Shown: positions 1-13,184 of the stretch, in pieces
Layout of the letters: the number at the start of each line of letters is the position of its first letter
How positions within the stretch are numbered: the stretch's first letter is position 1
Assembly (NCBI GenBank): GCA_033557835.1
Contig: JAWQRO010000115.1
Location: 1 to 55,799 of the forward strand
Length of the DNA stretch: 55,799 nt
Source of the DNA: Helochares maculicollis
Lineage: Eukaryota; Arthropoda; Insecta; Coleoptera; Hydrophilidae
Reading direction: 5' to 3'
Made by a program: the position numbers and the translations under genes
Notes under the pieces: generated by a model
The model's input: only the letters and a program-made list of their open reading frames with translations
What the model was told of the DNA's origin: nothing
The model's database searches: none

Positions 1-2259
1 TAAAACTTATATTTCGTTTTGTTTACTATATAGTTATTTTATTTATAATTAAGTAGACCATTCAATATTTTTTGTTTTCACCTTAAATAACAATAAAACT
101 TTTTGTATAATTTCTCGACGCGTTATAGATATTTTTTATTAAACAAATATAATTATTTGACTATCACTAATCGGAGTAAACTTCCGAGCTTATTTGTAAT
201 CAATTTACTATTTCAAATATCTACCAACTTATTTTTTAACATCTTTTGTGCAAATTATAGGCTTGTGTGATAAGTCAATAAATTTGCGACTAAGATATCT
301 TACTACATTCAGAAATCAAATATACTTTTGTACCAGAAGGACCATTTAAAAAAATAACTTGTGGCTCACTATAATGTTTTAAAAAGATGTCCCATTAAGG
401 ACTTAGGTAAGCGAGTAACCTACAATATAAAATGTTTGTACAAATACTAATTTAAATAATAATATTGTTCTCGCTTAAAATGAATACCTTTAGGCAGATG
501 GAGTTGTACAAGTTGTTCAACTTGGATTGAACATACCCTAAGAAAAGGTAAATTGTATCAAAGTAATATTTCATCCACTTCTGACGCAGACAGCACTATA
601 GCAGATATAGATCTTACTCTCTTACTTAATTTACGACATTCAGTTTTTTAAATCGTTATCTTATTGGAAAAGAAATTGATTTGGTGTATTAATATTACTG
701 CACATTGGCACCCAATCCTTTGCCAGTCGATCACTCTGCATTTCCTTCGGAATTCAAGGAAGTATTTTCTTGTTCAATTATTAATTCTTGTGAATGTACT
801 AGCTAGGTTGAAGTACAGCATACTATTCGGTACAGTTTAAGGCTCCTCCAAACTTCTCAGTCAATGTTTGTGGCCGCAACAAGAGAATTGTCTCACTTAG
901 GACAAAATATTCGACTAATGCATGTTACCAAAATACTTTCTATATTTTTATATGTTATATCATTGACGTTTTACATTTTAAACTCGATCGATATGCAAGT
1001 TTTGAATACGTTTTTTTTATTTATCAAAATATTCGCAATTAACAACATAATGTTAGTTGAAATTTTTATTGTGTTTATTAGTTTAGTCAAGTATTATCAA
1101 ATGACAGATTTTAACCAAATTTCTGCATTTAAAACGTGCCATGAATAATTTTAAAGTAATTTTATATTTATTTACTCTTTGATGTAATTATTAGTTTAGT
1201 CGAAATCACACAAATGACAAATCTTAAACAGTTGCAAACCAGTTCGGAATAATCCCTAAGCAATATGAGATTTATTTATTTTATGGTAGGTACCTAAGTA
1301 AGGCAAAATTTATTTCCAAGGACGTTTTTATGGCCATTGTTAATTGATATGTTAGTATGTATGTATTCCCAAAGGTCTATCAACAAGTTGATTGCTCGAC
1401 TAAAGTCCTGTGCTCCCCAGCATAAGATAGTATTTAGGGTTTTTTTATTACTTTTTTATAGCGGCCTAACATGCATGTCTCAGACTATTTGCTGTGCTGG
1501 TAAATGCGTCATTAAATGACTTGGGCAACACAAAGAAACACTTATGTAAAAGCTTGTATACGGTATTTGATTCATCTCGATATTTACTCTATGAAATCTT
1601 ACAGATTTACAGCCACAATTAATCAGGTAATACTGCTATTTCCTGAAATTTGATAAAGTATTCTTCACAAAATATGACTATACCCAAACAATAAAGTTAA
1701 TAGGTCAGTTATGGCACCTAAATTTTCACGCTTTGAAACAATATTACAATAGAACCTGAACTGTGAAACAATTGCAATTACAAAAGCAATCCGGAGTAGT
1801 TTTACCATGATGAAACTAATTTGAAATAATCTAGTATTAGTAATAATTATAAATTTTTTTCTTATCCAGCCGAATACTTAGGTTATAAACATCGTAAACA
1901 CTTTATGCCCCCTCGTTTGGCATAATTCTTGTAAGCTTACCTCCATAGATTAATGTATCCTGCTTTTATCGGCAATATTTGCATAGCATCCTGTGTATGT
2001 GGCAGTTGTTTGAGTTTGATTTGATAACAGCTACAGATCGTTTTCATTACCAGTCTATATTTGGAATCCAATTAGTAAATAGAGACAATACTACTGATCA
2101 CATATCGAAACCCTTAACTGAATAGGAAAGTAAAAAACGAGCTTTGTTGATAAACCATCTATTTGCAGGTTACAAACATTACCTCTCAGATATGAATGTG
2201 AGCAATTTCACTAAAGGCATTGTGTAGTAAATTTCAATGCAAACGTAGCCTTCCAAAAA
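1..2259. other. AT-rich non-coding stretch
   Basis: No open frame here looks like a protein. The longest (864-1148, plus) is a run of I, F, L, N and K codons expected from AT-rich DNA by chance. The only structured item is a possible short minus-strand exon at 1941-1990, listed separately. The stretch is probably intronic or intergenic. Confidence 0.6.
1941..1990 (-). other. possible 50-nt exon, unrecognised (weak)
   Basis: On the minus strand a CAG acceptor (1991-1993) is followed by 50 nt open in one frame, starting DAMQILPIKAGYINLW. It ends in AG followed by GTAAGC (1940 down to 1935), a good donor. The polypyrimidine tract is only moderate. Fifty open nucleotides are common by chance at this composition. 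The phase does not join the candidate exon at 5657-5757, because that reading would meet a stop. I do not recognise the peptide. Confidence 0.12.
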
Positions 2260-2269
2260 TTGATAACAA

Positions 2270-2490
2270 AGATGTTGGAGCATACTGCGGGGTTTCCGTA
2301 TGCCAGAAGGCGCCAGGTGTTAGAAAAATGGGCGAGCATCACGAAAAGGCTCGTGCTTGCGACAAGTAACTCACTTTATAGATGCGACACTCCGGCTGCA
2401 CCGCATATCACTTCCCGTAAACAGTATGTGATATATGTGATGCACATAAGGGGGTGGCCCCAGGCAGTAAACATTGACATATAAATTTCC
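2270..2490. other. GC-richer island
   Basis: This short island has higher G+C than its flanks and is open in a plus frame (2260-2484) and a minus frame (2376-2567). Neither translation resembles a family I know, and there is no clear splice signal. It may be a conserved regulatory element or a fragment of an unrecognised exon. Confidence 0.3.
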
Positions 2491-4425
2491 CCGTTGCATT
2501 TATTGATATTGCCAGTCTGGAAGTTTCCATGGCAGATGGGCACTAGATGAAGGTCAGTTGTGGACACAGATGTAAGAATGGACGCCGGCTCTCTTCTGTG
2601 TATTACACTAATTTAATCTTAAGGTCATCCAATTTGAACATTTAAGTTCGCTACATTTAACACAAGCAGCCGTTAAGCAACAATTGACCTTAAACTGCTG
2701 TTGTTGGTGTTGATGGAATTTCCCGACGTAATAGGATGTGATTGTTTGGAAACAAAAAGTGGTGTCATTATGAAGGTAATGCCAATTTTTTCATGAAATA
2801 CTTCAATTGTTACAACAGTAACGAAATGTACTTGACTTCTGTATCTTGAGCATATAATACTAAGCGAAGTTACTTTTACTACATTTCGGGAACGATTTTT
2901 ATGGTCCAAGATAACTGGGGTCCATTTGTACAATAATGCATAGTGAAAGTTTATTAATACAGATGTATTAATTAATATGTTGATGAGTGCTGGTATTATT
3001 GCAGCTATTTCTTTTACAAAATATAATTATTCTAAGAAAAGAAATAATAGTAAAACAGAAATTTTGCAGCTAGTTTATTTTTCAAGAAACTGAAGAGAGT
3101 CAACTACCTATTTATTTTGAACTAAAGCAAATATGGTCTGGATTTATGTGTAAGAATTAGACAGAAAAATAGAAAAATGCATTGTATCACCGCCTTCATT
3201 CGGCAAAGGATGAAATACTAAGGTATAAACCTACAAAAACTGCATCCATTTTAATAAAAATATACAACAGCGTAGACGATATTGATAAATGACCCTCTTT
3301 TCTACCTTCGCCCCATTAATGCATCAAGACTAAAATTCCGAAACGCAGGTTTACCCACCGTTACCGCATATCCATTTCCAGCAGGAACATACGAACTCAC
3401 TTTGTCGCTATGTGTAGAGCTTGCTGTGCTGTCATGAAGTACAGATAAATCACCTGTCTATTATGCAGCAGTGCACACTGTAAATTGCAAGTATGTTTTG
3501 ATGTTACCGTCAAATTATTATCACAGCCGTCGAGGAATAAGTGGCAATGAATTAATAATGCGAAACTATGTGTGGTTAGTCGTAGGTCGTGGTAAATAAC
3601 ATGTATAAAGGAATATGACACATATGCACTCTGTTGCACCCTACAAAGTATCAGGTGGACCCCAATGCCTCCAATGGGAGGTTTATACCAAAAAATAAGA
3701 GGTCAATGGAAAGTCAGCACTTGTATTTACACTAGTCTCGGCATAAATACTAACACTCGTGGTAATTAATGTAAAAAGGTAAAATCGGCGAATGGCACTT
3801 TATTTGATATAATTAATATCACTAATGGATTAATGTGCTATAACCTATTGTAAGCAGTCCGTCTTTACACTAAGTTTTTTAGCGTAAAAACTTCCTTGTG
3901 TAATTAAATTTCTGAGAATAGCAATCAATGGAACAGATAAATTATGAATGTAGAAAATATACTGAGGCAATAAGAATATAAAAAGTCATAAAAAAGAATT
4001 AATTATTGAAATGAAGTTAATGAAGTTTCAAGAATTCTAAAAATATCACAAAACATTGTAACTACATAAAAATAAGAGAAATATTATTACATAATTGCAA
4101 AAACCCGCCTCGCGCGTTTATTATTTTTTGTCGCAATGTATCGTCATTAAAACAAAACCATCGGGAACAATAACGAATTTTTAAAGTTCAGTGTTTATCC
4201 ATGGAAAAAGTCGATGCACCGGTGCTTAATGTAGTGCAAACAGACGCAAATAAATATTGACTTTGTAAAATTGAGCGGCCATTTAAAAACGAAACGACAA
4301 ATGTTACAATAATCCATATTGGACTGCATGTCCAGATAGAAAATCCTCCAATTTATCACTTAGGAGAGAAAGAGCGACAAAAAGGCAAAATTCACTAATA
4401 TCCGACACGAGCTGACTGTGGAACT
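2490..4425. other. non-coding stretch, mixed composition
   Basis: Short chance frames occur on both strands (for example 2673-2933 and 3397-3639, minus) without family resemblance. I see no RNA gene, long inverted repeat or simple repeat. The stretch is unannotated intronic or intergenic DNA. Confidence 0.55.
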
Positions 4426-4700
4426 TTTTGAATTTATTCGCTAAGCGCCCTCACCTCCACCCACCGCATTCAGTTGGCACCACTGACTGCCTGGCTTCGG
4501 GTCCGGGCCTCAACCATCGACTGAGTGGACGCTATTGAAAAATAATAATCTACAGCAAGCGCCGTGATAATTTTGAATTTATTTCTTTTCGGCTTATCCT
4601 GCCATTTTCTTTTAGTTGCATTTTATTTTCCGCTTCATCTGCAATAAGGCCTAATTAAATTTTGATACATTTTGAATCGTATGCGTGGATCCCCAACGGA
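4426..4700. promoter_or_regulatory. putative cis-regulatory island
   Basis: A C-rich core at about 4446-4530 (CCTCACCTCCACCCACCGC) sits in AT-rich DNA. It is followed by pyrimidine-rich sequence and a TAATTAAATT homeodomain-type word near 4650. This mix of a GC-rich core with dense homeodomain words resembles insect developmental enhancers. That is inference from composition, and no factor can be assigned. Confidence 0.25.
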
Positions 4701-5039
4701 AAACGAATCGAATTTTAGATCAGGCTTTTTTTACATATAATTCCATATAGCATATTTATTAAAACATAAGGAACATCTCATATCTTTTTCGATTCCTTAG
4801 TCCAACATCTCCAAAAATAATGTAGCTATAGTCCGCTTTAGAGGCAACCGTCTTGCCAAAGTTCCTTTATCAGGAGAAAATTAATATTTAAGCACATATC
4901 TTTCAAACGACTCTCTTTTGTCATATCAAAGAAAGGGCAGGAGCGGAAAAACAAGCATTTCTCTGATCACAGTATTTTATCTGATTTATTCGCAGGTCAA
5001 AAAAAAAGAATATCTTCTTACTTATTAGGTATTCTCTGG

Positions 5040-5570
5040 GGATCTTTTGAATTGCTCTTATTCCCGACCCAACCGTCAGATTACGAATGCGATATATTCC
5101 TCATTGAGGGGTGGTAATATGCGGTCACCGATGACCTTCCTCCATATTATCACGTCCTCCAGGAAAAGATGGGCCCGATCAATCAATAAGATAAAACGGG
5201 AGCTGAATTATGATGTTTGCGCTGGAATGTTGCATTCCTAACTGTAATATAAAGCATTCCGAGCCGGCACAAAGCACAAGTGAACAACTTGCTTCACCAG
5301 CACAGTGTATATATGGCGCTAGGTTCCGGAAGTGCTCGTGCTGAAAGCCTGTTTCCTAGTTGGATTCAAAACTATTGTTTCACCGTAAACAAAGAATGTT
5401 TTATAGCGACATCTATGTTTCCGGTTTATGAATGCGGTGTTTATAGGTTTTTAGTAGTCTGTCTCTCTTTCTTAGTTTCTTGCAGCTTAACGAGACCGAT
5501 GCGACTCGCTCGTTTTCGAAACAAAGACAACTGAAACCATAATTTTCCGGCAGTGGAAATGAGCATTCGA
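5040..5570. promoter_or_regulatory. putative cis-regulatory island with Exd/Pbx-like and ETS-like sites
   Basis: GATCAATCAATAAG at 5177-5190 contains overlapping ATCAATCA words. These match the TGATTGAT type site bound by Extradenticle/Pbx with Hox partners. CCGGAAGT at about 5326-5333 matches the ETS consensus, and two further TTCCGG words follow within about 230 bp. Two open plus frames (5047-5241 and 5280-5534) cross the island but resemble no known protein. I interpret it as a candidate enhancer or promoter, not a gene. Confidence 0.28.
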
Positions 5571-5656
5571 GTTTGGAAGATTTCAAATTATCTTTCTAAA
5601 TATTAAAACTTACTGCGACCGTTTGCATGAACACGTTTGGCCTAGTTTGTGCTTAC

Positions 5657-5757
5657 CTTTTTGATATTTTAATTTTTTACCCTTTATACCCATTGTTTCA
5701 TCCCACTCTTGAAGTTTTAAACTGAATTTATTAGAAAATCTACCAAATTCACTATTA
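5657..5757 (-). other. possible 101-nt internal exon, unrecognised
   Basis: On the minus strand a CAG acceptor (5760-5758) precedes 101 nt open in one frame, encoding 33 codons that include EFGRFSNKFSLKLQEW and end in a lysine-rich stretch. The exon ends in G followed by the donor GTAAGC (5656-5651). It enters with one base of a split codon and leaves with one base. The peptide is more varied than the usual I/F/L noise of this window, and W, G, E and Q codons are present. I do not recognise a family. Chance remains quite possible: 33 open codons at this composition occur roughly once in a dozen tries per frame. Confidence 0.25.
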
Positions 5758-5759
5758 CT

Positions 5760-8085
5760 GTGTTAGAATGATATGCTTTTAAAACTTATAAGTTTATAGA
5801 ATTGTTTCAGATACCAGCCTAGTGTACAAATTGATTCCTTTGAAATGGTTAAAATCGAATTCGTACGATTGTGTTTTGTAAATTTTAGAAAATTATAGTG
5901 ACAAAATTTAATATTTTGTTCTAGCTAACATGGAAATGATACTTATTACATATTTGTAATTGTGCATTAAATTTTGATGGGGATTTTTGCAATAAGCCTT
6001 TCAATACGCAACACATTTGTTCAAGACTGTAATACATATTTCAGTGGTTGCGTGTTTTTTCGTGCTGTTTGGAGTGTTTATACGTAGAACAGTTACCAAA
6101 TAATTTAAAAAAATAATCGTAAATGGTTACGATGCTTGCAATATTAGATTATTCTTAAAATGAATAGAAAAAAAATACATAACTAACAGACAAAAAATAT
6201 TAAAAAAATAAAAGTTCATAATACCATTTAACAAACAATTTCTTTTTGAAACAATAAACCACGAAGCAAGGCACATAACATAAAGAAACTTTACTGGATT
6301 CACATATGTATGTATAACAAGATTTGTTTCGTTTTTTTGGTATACATACTATTCAATAATTTTTTGGGTTCACTTTTGATTCTGTTGGAAAATGTCTAGT
6401 TAATAATCGCAACGACGAATTGGAAGCTTCAGGATATAGCCAACCAGCTCAATTGCATTGCTGGATGTGCATGCTATATCAAATAAATGAAAAAAATATT
6501 CTAGTACCATTTCACAGTCTTCCTAACTATTTCAGTTGACCTTAGCATCATATTTCTTTTATCAATTGAACATTAGGTAATTTAGAATGCCACATCTTGT
6601 AGTTTAGATTTATGTTTGCCTGGCAGGTGAAATGCCTTCAATTTGTTGTTAACAGTGGACTCTTACTCTTACGATTTGCAATGGCAGTATCACATGCAAT
6701 TCTTTTGTTTATATGCAAACGAGAAGATAATGCAAAGCTTGTAAACCAATTAGCGACAAACACTTTTGACCTACATTCAAATATGCGTTCATAAAACTTG
6801 CTCTTTTGTAAATAATAAAGTCGTAACCCTTTTTGCGATCACAGGTAATTTTGTTACAAAACAGTATATTTTTGATGCTGTATATTATTTGAAGAATAAG
6901 CGTCATTTAAAAAACAGAAATCTTTCATCAGTACAAATATCTTTCATATGGAAAAAAGTGTGCCTAAATATATTTTTAATGGTCAACAATACTTCTGATT
7001 TTACGTAAAGTTTCCCTAAACGGTTGAGTATTTTCAGTAAAAAGAAGGAGCCGCAGTCATGAAAAGAAGATATTTTACCTGTGGCATTTGCATACGTAAA
7101 AACAATTTTCTTTGTATTCATCTGTTTAATTTATTATTTTTATTTACAAAATATATACTATTAACTGTGCACAGTGTCATGCCCAGATTTTAAGGAGTTA
7201 GGCTCTCGTGACGTATATTATATCACAAAGAAATGCGATTTCAAAATACGCTTTTGAAATATTGTACATAATAGAAACGGACATAAAAATTAATAGTTAA
7301 AAACATCAAAGGATTTACAATACTGATTGATACCGTATACTATATTTCGAAGATATTAAATTCTATAATAGTTTTTGTTTGTTTAAGTAAGATCTAGCAA
7401 AAATGATGATTATAATAAATACAAAACGTAAGAAAAATTAACTGCATCTGGTACGCAAGAAGAGAAGTAAATACTATATTTTTATAAATATATTCGTTCT
7501 TTGTTATTGGGCGTAGCTGTACAAGATCCGAAGACACTTGCCAAAACGGTCAAAAAATTGCACCCAAAATTTATGTTGCCGTATATTCTTAAAAAGCAGA
7601 AGATAGCATTTACAAATTACAATTGTTACTTTTTTTTCTAACACTCATTTAGCACGTAATTTACAAATAATACTATTATATATGATTCATTGCTTGAGAC
7701 TAAGCTTCTAACGAAATTAGAAGTAAGAAATTATTATGGCACATAAATATATGTATAATTCGATATTAACTACGTATATCTAATAAGTTGCTCCTACATG
7801 CGTGTATAATAACAAGACGTAAATCTAATAAACGCAAAATATTCCTGAATCAGGTACACACACTTCACCCTATATAGCCAAGAAGAATGCCTACAAGGTT
7901 TATATTTTAATGAGTAGCAATTATCTTTAATAGCATAACAACTAAGTAATATTTAGTATGGACGTTTGAGGAGATTAAAGGGTTTACTCGCATTCAAGGC
8001 GTTAAAGCGCTGAAATTATAAGAATTTCGGTCATGAAACTTAAGTACCAATAAAATTTAAAGGACTCTAGCTTGCGATCAAATTG
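5760..8085. other. AT-rich non-coding stretch
   Basis: Composition is strongly A+T with many short homopolymer runs. Short frames at 6612-7121 on both strands overlap one another and have chance-type composition. A CATATGTATGTATA word lies near 6303. I see no RNA gene or mobile element. Confidence 0.55.
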
Positions 8086-8520
8086 GTCGAAGGGTTGGTT
8101 ACTAGGATGTCCTCCCTGCCGAAGGAGAGAGGCCCCTATCAAAGGAGAGAAAGACCCTTTTCATAGTTGCGTATGTAATTGCCAGAGTGTTCGCCAAGAA
8201 TGTTCGCTATTAAGTGCGAACCGCATAATCTAGTAAGCATGGAGCTTGCATACGTTGGACCTATTAATTTCCAGGACATTTCGTACTATATCTTGCTCTG
8301 GGACCAGCTGGTGGAAGTTTTTACGGGCGTGGCACATCACTAATATGACACACGTGCTCCACGCTGCAAAAACCTCTGCTTGGCTATAATTACCAAAATG
8401 GACGTAATGCGCCTTTCATTTAACACTCGTGATTAATACCACAATTACTGGCGAGCTACAACGTTCAGTTGGTGAGGCTTTAGAAGCAGATGGCCATTGC
8501 TGCTGATTGGTCTGCGTAAT
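8086..8520. promoter_or_regulatory. putative cis-regulatory island
   Basis: This is a GC-richer block with a purine-rich segment (GAAGGAGAGAGG, then ATCAAAGGAGAGAAAG at about 8138-8153). ATCAAAG matches the TCF/Sox core. ACACGTGCTCC near 8350 contains a CACGTG E-box. There is no long open frame. This is a candidate enhancer by composition and motif content only. Confidence 0.25.
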
Positions 8521-9099
8521 TTTGTATTAGCGCAAAAATATCAGCTACATTGCCTTTGTTTAAGTGTGAATTTGTTCTCGATATAGCGGCATAAGCTGAG
8601 CAGTCGGTGTGGATTAATATATAAATATGTAAAGCAATATTCTCTACAAAATTAAGTTAAACATAAAACAAAAGGAAAGCTTCTTTGATATTCTATATTT
8701 TACTATTACACCATAATTATAATCACTGAATACGCATATAAACCAATATCACATTTTACTCTCTTGTATAAAACAAGAGTAATTATTTTCTCATAAGTTG
8801 TTCGTTTTTAACGTGCATAATTTACATGAAAATGAGTTACTGTACGTAAAAGTAGCTTCCTCGTTTTCCATGTTAATCTAAAAAAGAGAAAAACTAATTT
8901 GAAATTTATCTATAAAAGATGTGCCATAAAGCGCTTCGAGAAACCCATTTTCCCCTAGACAAATTCTATTAGAGCGTGAATTTTCTCGTGAAAGAGAGCA
9001 GCAAAAGTACAAATATGATAATGATATTTGAAGTAAGAAAGAACTCTTTAGAAAATTACACCAGACACCCTAAAAGTGGAATTATTTAGTTGCTTATTT

Positions 9100-9910
9100 T
9101 CGGAGTATTGCCGAGGAAATGCGGTGCGCAGCATCTGCAACGGCGCTTCAAATGCCCATTACGTCGGGTGGAGCGAAATTAGATTTAGATTTTCTATTCA
9201 AAACAATTTCATTTAAAGCCAGAAAACGAAAATTGTTAAGCACACTTCGTGAAATGAATTAAAACTCGGATCATGCCGTCTTCTCTTTCTCTCACTAAGG
9301 AGAGTTTTTGGAAATAACGCATTGAATTCCCTTAAAAATGCATAGTCTCTGATTGAAAACGCACCGTTTTACCTCTAAGAATGCGCTTTTTGTAAGAACC
9401 AATGCATTTTGCTGAAGACTGCAGAATTCGTCTCTGAAATGTTGTCGAAGCCCTGATTTTTTATATGCACATATTGAATAGTTTATATATGCAGTGTAAT
9501 TTTTCAAGCAAGAATATTTGTGGATGTATTAATATAGAACCCAATTCATTTATTAATTGTGGTTGTGGTTTTAGAATTCCGCTTCGGCGAATGCATTTAC
9601 CAAAGTTTGAATGCGTGGTAATTCGGATGCATGGAAGTTGGAATGCATTCTTCGTAGACTTTTCAAATGGAAATGGGGTCAAGTGGATGAAAAGAAATGC
9701 TAACCACTAAGAGTATTAGTTATTTAAATCTGGCCCCAAAGTCCCCACAGTAGAAAAGCCGGTGAGGTCGGTTCTCAAACCCGAATGCGAAGATTATGTG
9801 CGTTAAGATTCGTGCCCGCATAATGTTACCAAATGCGCTATTAAAGGGCCAAGCTCTGTAAATCAAAATAAGACCTCATTGGCCCCCTCGCGACCCGTAT
9901 AATTACCCTT
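9100..9910. promoter_or_regulatory. putative cis-regulatory region with repeated GAATGC words
   Basis: GC-richer segments run from about 9110 to 9300 and from 9590 to 9910. Between 9330 and 9655 the word (G)AATGC recurs (AAATGCATAG, GAATGCGC, CAATGCATT, GAATGCATT, GAATGCGT, GGATGCAT). It ends in the palindrome GAATGCATTC at 9641-9650. GGAATG is the TEAD/Scalloped core and ATGCAT is a POU-type half site. Overlapping 70-81 codon frames on both strands here are, I think, shadows of this repetitive wording. Confidence 0.27.
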
Positions 9911-12846
9911 TTAATTAAAAATGCCAGATTATCTAAATTCCTTTTCTCCTATTAATAGCTTTAGATCACTATTTATGAGAATAGAATATTGATTACAAGA
10001 ACATATTGTTTGCTTGGCATTTAATTATTAACGCATAAGATTTTTATACGCACAATTTTGACACAATTGCATATGTGGAAGGCACTTACAATATATATCA
10101 ATGGACACAAAATTAAGCTTTAAATAGCTAAACGAGACGTATTTCAACAGTAATCAACAACAAAATTGGAGCATTTATCGCTTTCGAGTTTTAAAAAATT
10201 TCCGTTAAAAAAACACAAAGATATAATTCTACAGACTAATATTTTTTACATTTTTTTACTGATCTCTACAACAACAATAGATTCACTGTAAAACATATAT
10301 GAACTCATAATAATATAATTCGATTTTCTATATCAAATTGCTTACTAAAATACATTTTGATCACATTGATTTTTAACTAAAATATAGCACCGTTGCAATT
10401 AGTTGAAGATTTGAACAATTATGCCTTAACACTTATGTTAAGGAAGTAGTTTGAGCTCAAGTCTTTGGAAAAATATATTGAAAAACAATATTGTTGGCAA
10501 GACTATGAGCCCCCTGTTCCTTTGCTCACACTAAACATCTTATACTGCATATACGAGATTGTCGATCATAGGTCTTATTCATTGAAGTAGATCTTAGGTT
10601 ATTACGTTATGTCAAATTAGTTTTGTCATGGTAAAACTTATTTTCTTATATACTGTTTTTATTTTTGCGGCACAAGAAAATAACGGCAGTAGCTATGATT
10701 ATGCAGTGAAGTGCTACAAAACATTTCACTTCAGGCCAATATGCCATAAACTCAATCGGTTTAAGTAACATATATATTACATGCAAGTAAGTATTAAAAC
10801 CACGGGTGGTGTATAACTGTATATATCTGCTCAATTATTAGCTGATTGCTATACGATACTACACAATTTAGCATTAATGGATGGCGTGCAAAAGCTAATA
10901 AGCCGTAACGTAAGTTATCGGAGTGGTTTTCTGAAAAGTATGTTATTTTCACACGAGCCGAGCCTCACCGGCCCCTCGTCCGTACTCTCTATATTTTCGT
11001 ATTTTTTATTGCTTTTGTTTTATTGCTTAATTTTCATTTTGAAACCTAGGGCTGAAAGTGTAATGAAAAGGTAGGTTTTGCGCAATCTGATTTTAAAATC
11101 TCCAACGATTTAGGACTCTTGCGGCTGGCAAAAGAGCGCAAACCGCGCCAAATATAAATTTTTAACCATCCAATTTATCAGGAGGAAGGGGAACGTCGAA
11201 ACCTTCGCACGCCTCCATATGTCTGTTCACAAAATTGTATCACTGAACTCCACACAATGTTGGGTCAAATGTACTCCCACATCTAACATATATATTCATA
11301 ATACCACCTACGCTTGTTTGGTCAATGAAGATTTACAATGATAAATTTAAAGTTTATTACAAGATGACAATAATTTTAATTTTATTAGTCACTCAAGCAC
11401 ACCATGAAAGCTTCTATATTAAATTTCCAATTTAAAAGCTCTCAGAAAAATTACAAAATTTGAGCTGCATCAGAATTACGCAATGTCATGTTTATTATAA
11501 TTGGAAGAATACGTATAGGTTGCTGGATTGTTAAATAATCATTAAATTTAATACACGCATGGTAAATTCAAGTAAATAAAACAAAGGAATATGAACTGTT
11601 AATTATATTTTTAATGAAAATCAACATTTAGTACACGATATGAGCAAATATTTCGAGTTGCCGGCGAGTTAATTAAATTTAATCAATTTTATTTAAAGAT
11701 ACAGTTCTGTGCATACAATAGCAAAAACAGTTAGGCAACTTTTTCCAGCAAGGATGAAATGTCCGTCGGCCTGAAGAGTAGTTTCAGGAAATACCTCTAC
11801 TAATATCAAATGCCAACAGAAAAAATTACACATCATATTTATATGTCTAGTCCGCCATAATTAGTTCTGAGGCTTAGGAATGCCAACGAATGAGACAATT
11901 GCGGCTCTCGTATAGCCAGAGACAGCATTGCATCTTTTATTAAGAAAATATTTCAGATAAATTCCTATGATAAAGAGGCTATCTACGCCAGCTACGGTCG
12001 CGGTCGAAACATGACACTTTCACCAGCTAGAAGCTCAGTTTAAAACGAAAACCAGATCCTGTAATAATTCAATTGTGTTGGGACCACTCAGATTAAGTTT
12101 GTACGTTTGGAACTCTAAGCCTGTGTAACAGAATAGTGCCGGAGCTAGCGGTTTAAAATACCTACCGCCTCCAATTTCACCAAAAATTGGATATTTGTAT
12201 TACAAAGGGACCACTTAAAACCAACACGTTTGTCTCTCGTTTTCCGGCGGTCCAATATGACATCCTTTTCTACCAGCTAATATACAACTTTCCCAAAAAT
12301 CACTGTCTTGTAGTCAAAAACGATGAATTCCTCCAATTAGCAATTTGGGCGTATTCCGATAAAATTATATTGTTTTCGTGCAATAAAAGAAATTGGACTT
12401 ATTCAAAACATGAACGAAAAAAACACGCCAAGGATCGATAACTGATTACAATGCTAATTATATTATTGGGAGGTCATAAGCGGCGGCATTTTTTCTTGCA
12501 TCAATTATTCAAACAAATGTAGTAATTAAATGAATCTATAATAAGTTTGTTTCATTTTTTTGAGCTGGGCCGATAATCGATACCCGCTTTATATTATGTA
12601 CACGCAACGGCTCTCATGTTGTTGGTATGCCCTATGCTCTTTGGTTCCGGAAAATTATACTTCCTCTCGAGTAATGTCGTGACTTGTCACTTTTCTAAAG
12701 CAAAGACTAGTGCCTGGTGCGAGATATAAATTATACATTGTGTTGAAGATCATGAGATAGTTCGAAAACAATACACATACGCTTAAGTTCGTGACTGGTA
12801 ATTAAAATATGTTATTATTAGCATTATTTGCGTCTGTATTCTGCGT
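9911..12846. other. AT-rich non-coding stretch
   Basis: I see no recognisable gene or repeat. Modest GC-richer patches lie at about 10960-11000 and 11980-12060. The open frame at 12187-12441 (plus) has no upstream splice signal and no family resemblance. Confidence 0.55.
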
Positions 12847-12880
12847 ACTTACCTAGGATACAATACATTATAATACATTG
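12841..12880 (-). other. candidate recursive splice site (weak)
   Basis: On the minus strand the sequence TATCCTAG is joined directly to GTAAGTACG; the junction lies between 12853 and 12852. The donor half is a perfect GTAAGT. The acceptor half has a poor pyrimidine tract, although an AACTAA branch-like word lies about 30 nt upstream. This is the weakest of four minus-strand sites of this type. Confidence 0.2.
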
Positions 12881-13184
12881 TTTAGTTAAAATGTATGGAG
12901 GTTATTGTAGGTACAATTACGGTATCTAAGAATTATCTGTTAATTAAAATTCACGCATCGATTTTTATCACTTGTATTTATGGTATAATAAGGTAAATAC
13001 AGAGCGCTGAGGTTGATACAGAAACATTATTTGCAGTTTCACTTTTTATAAATTGCCTTCTGTTCTTCCATCCCTTGTGGCGCCAATTATAATGGCTGAA
13101 ATTTTCAGGACAAATCCAGTGTATTTAAGAATCATAATTAATTACCCATCGAAGTTTAGAGTATAAAATGCGGGAAAGTAATAG

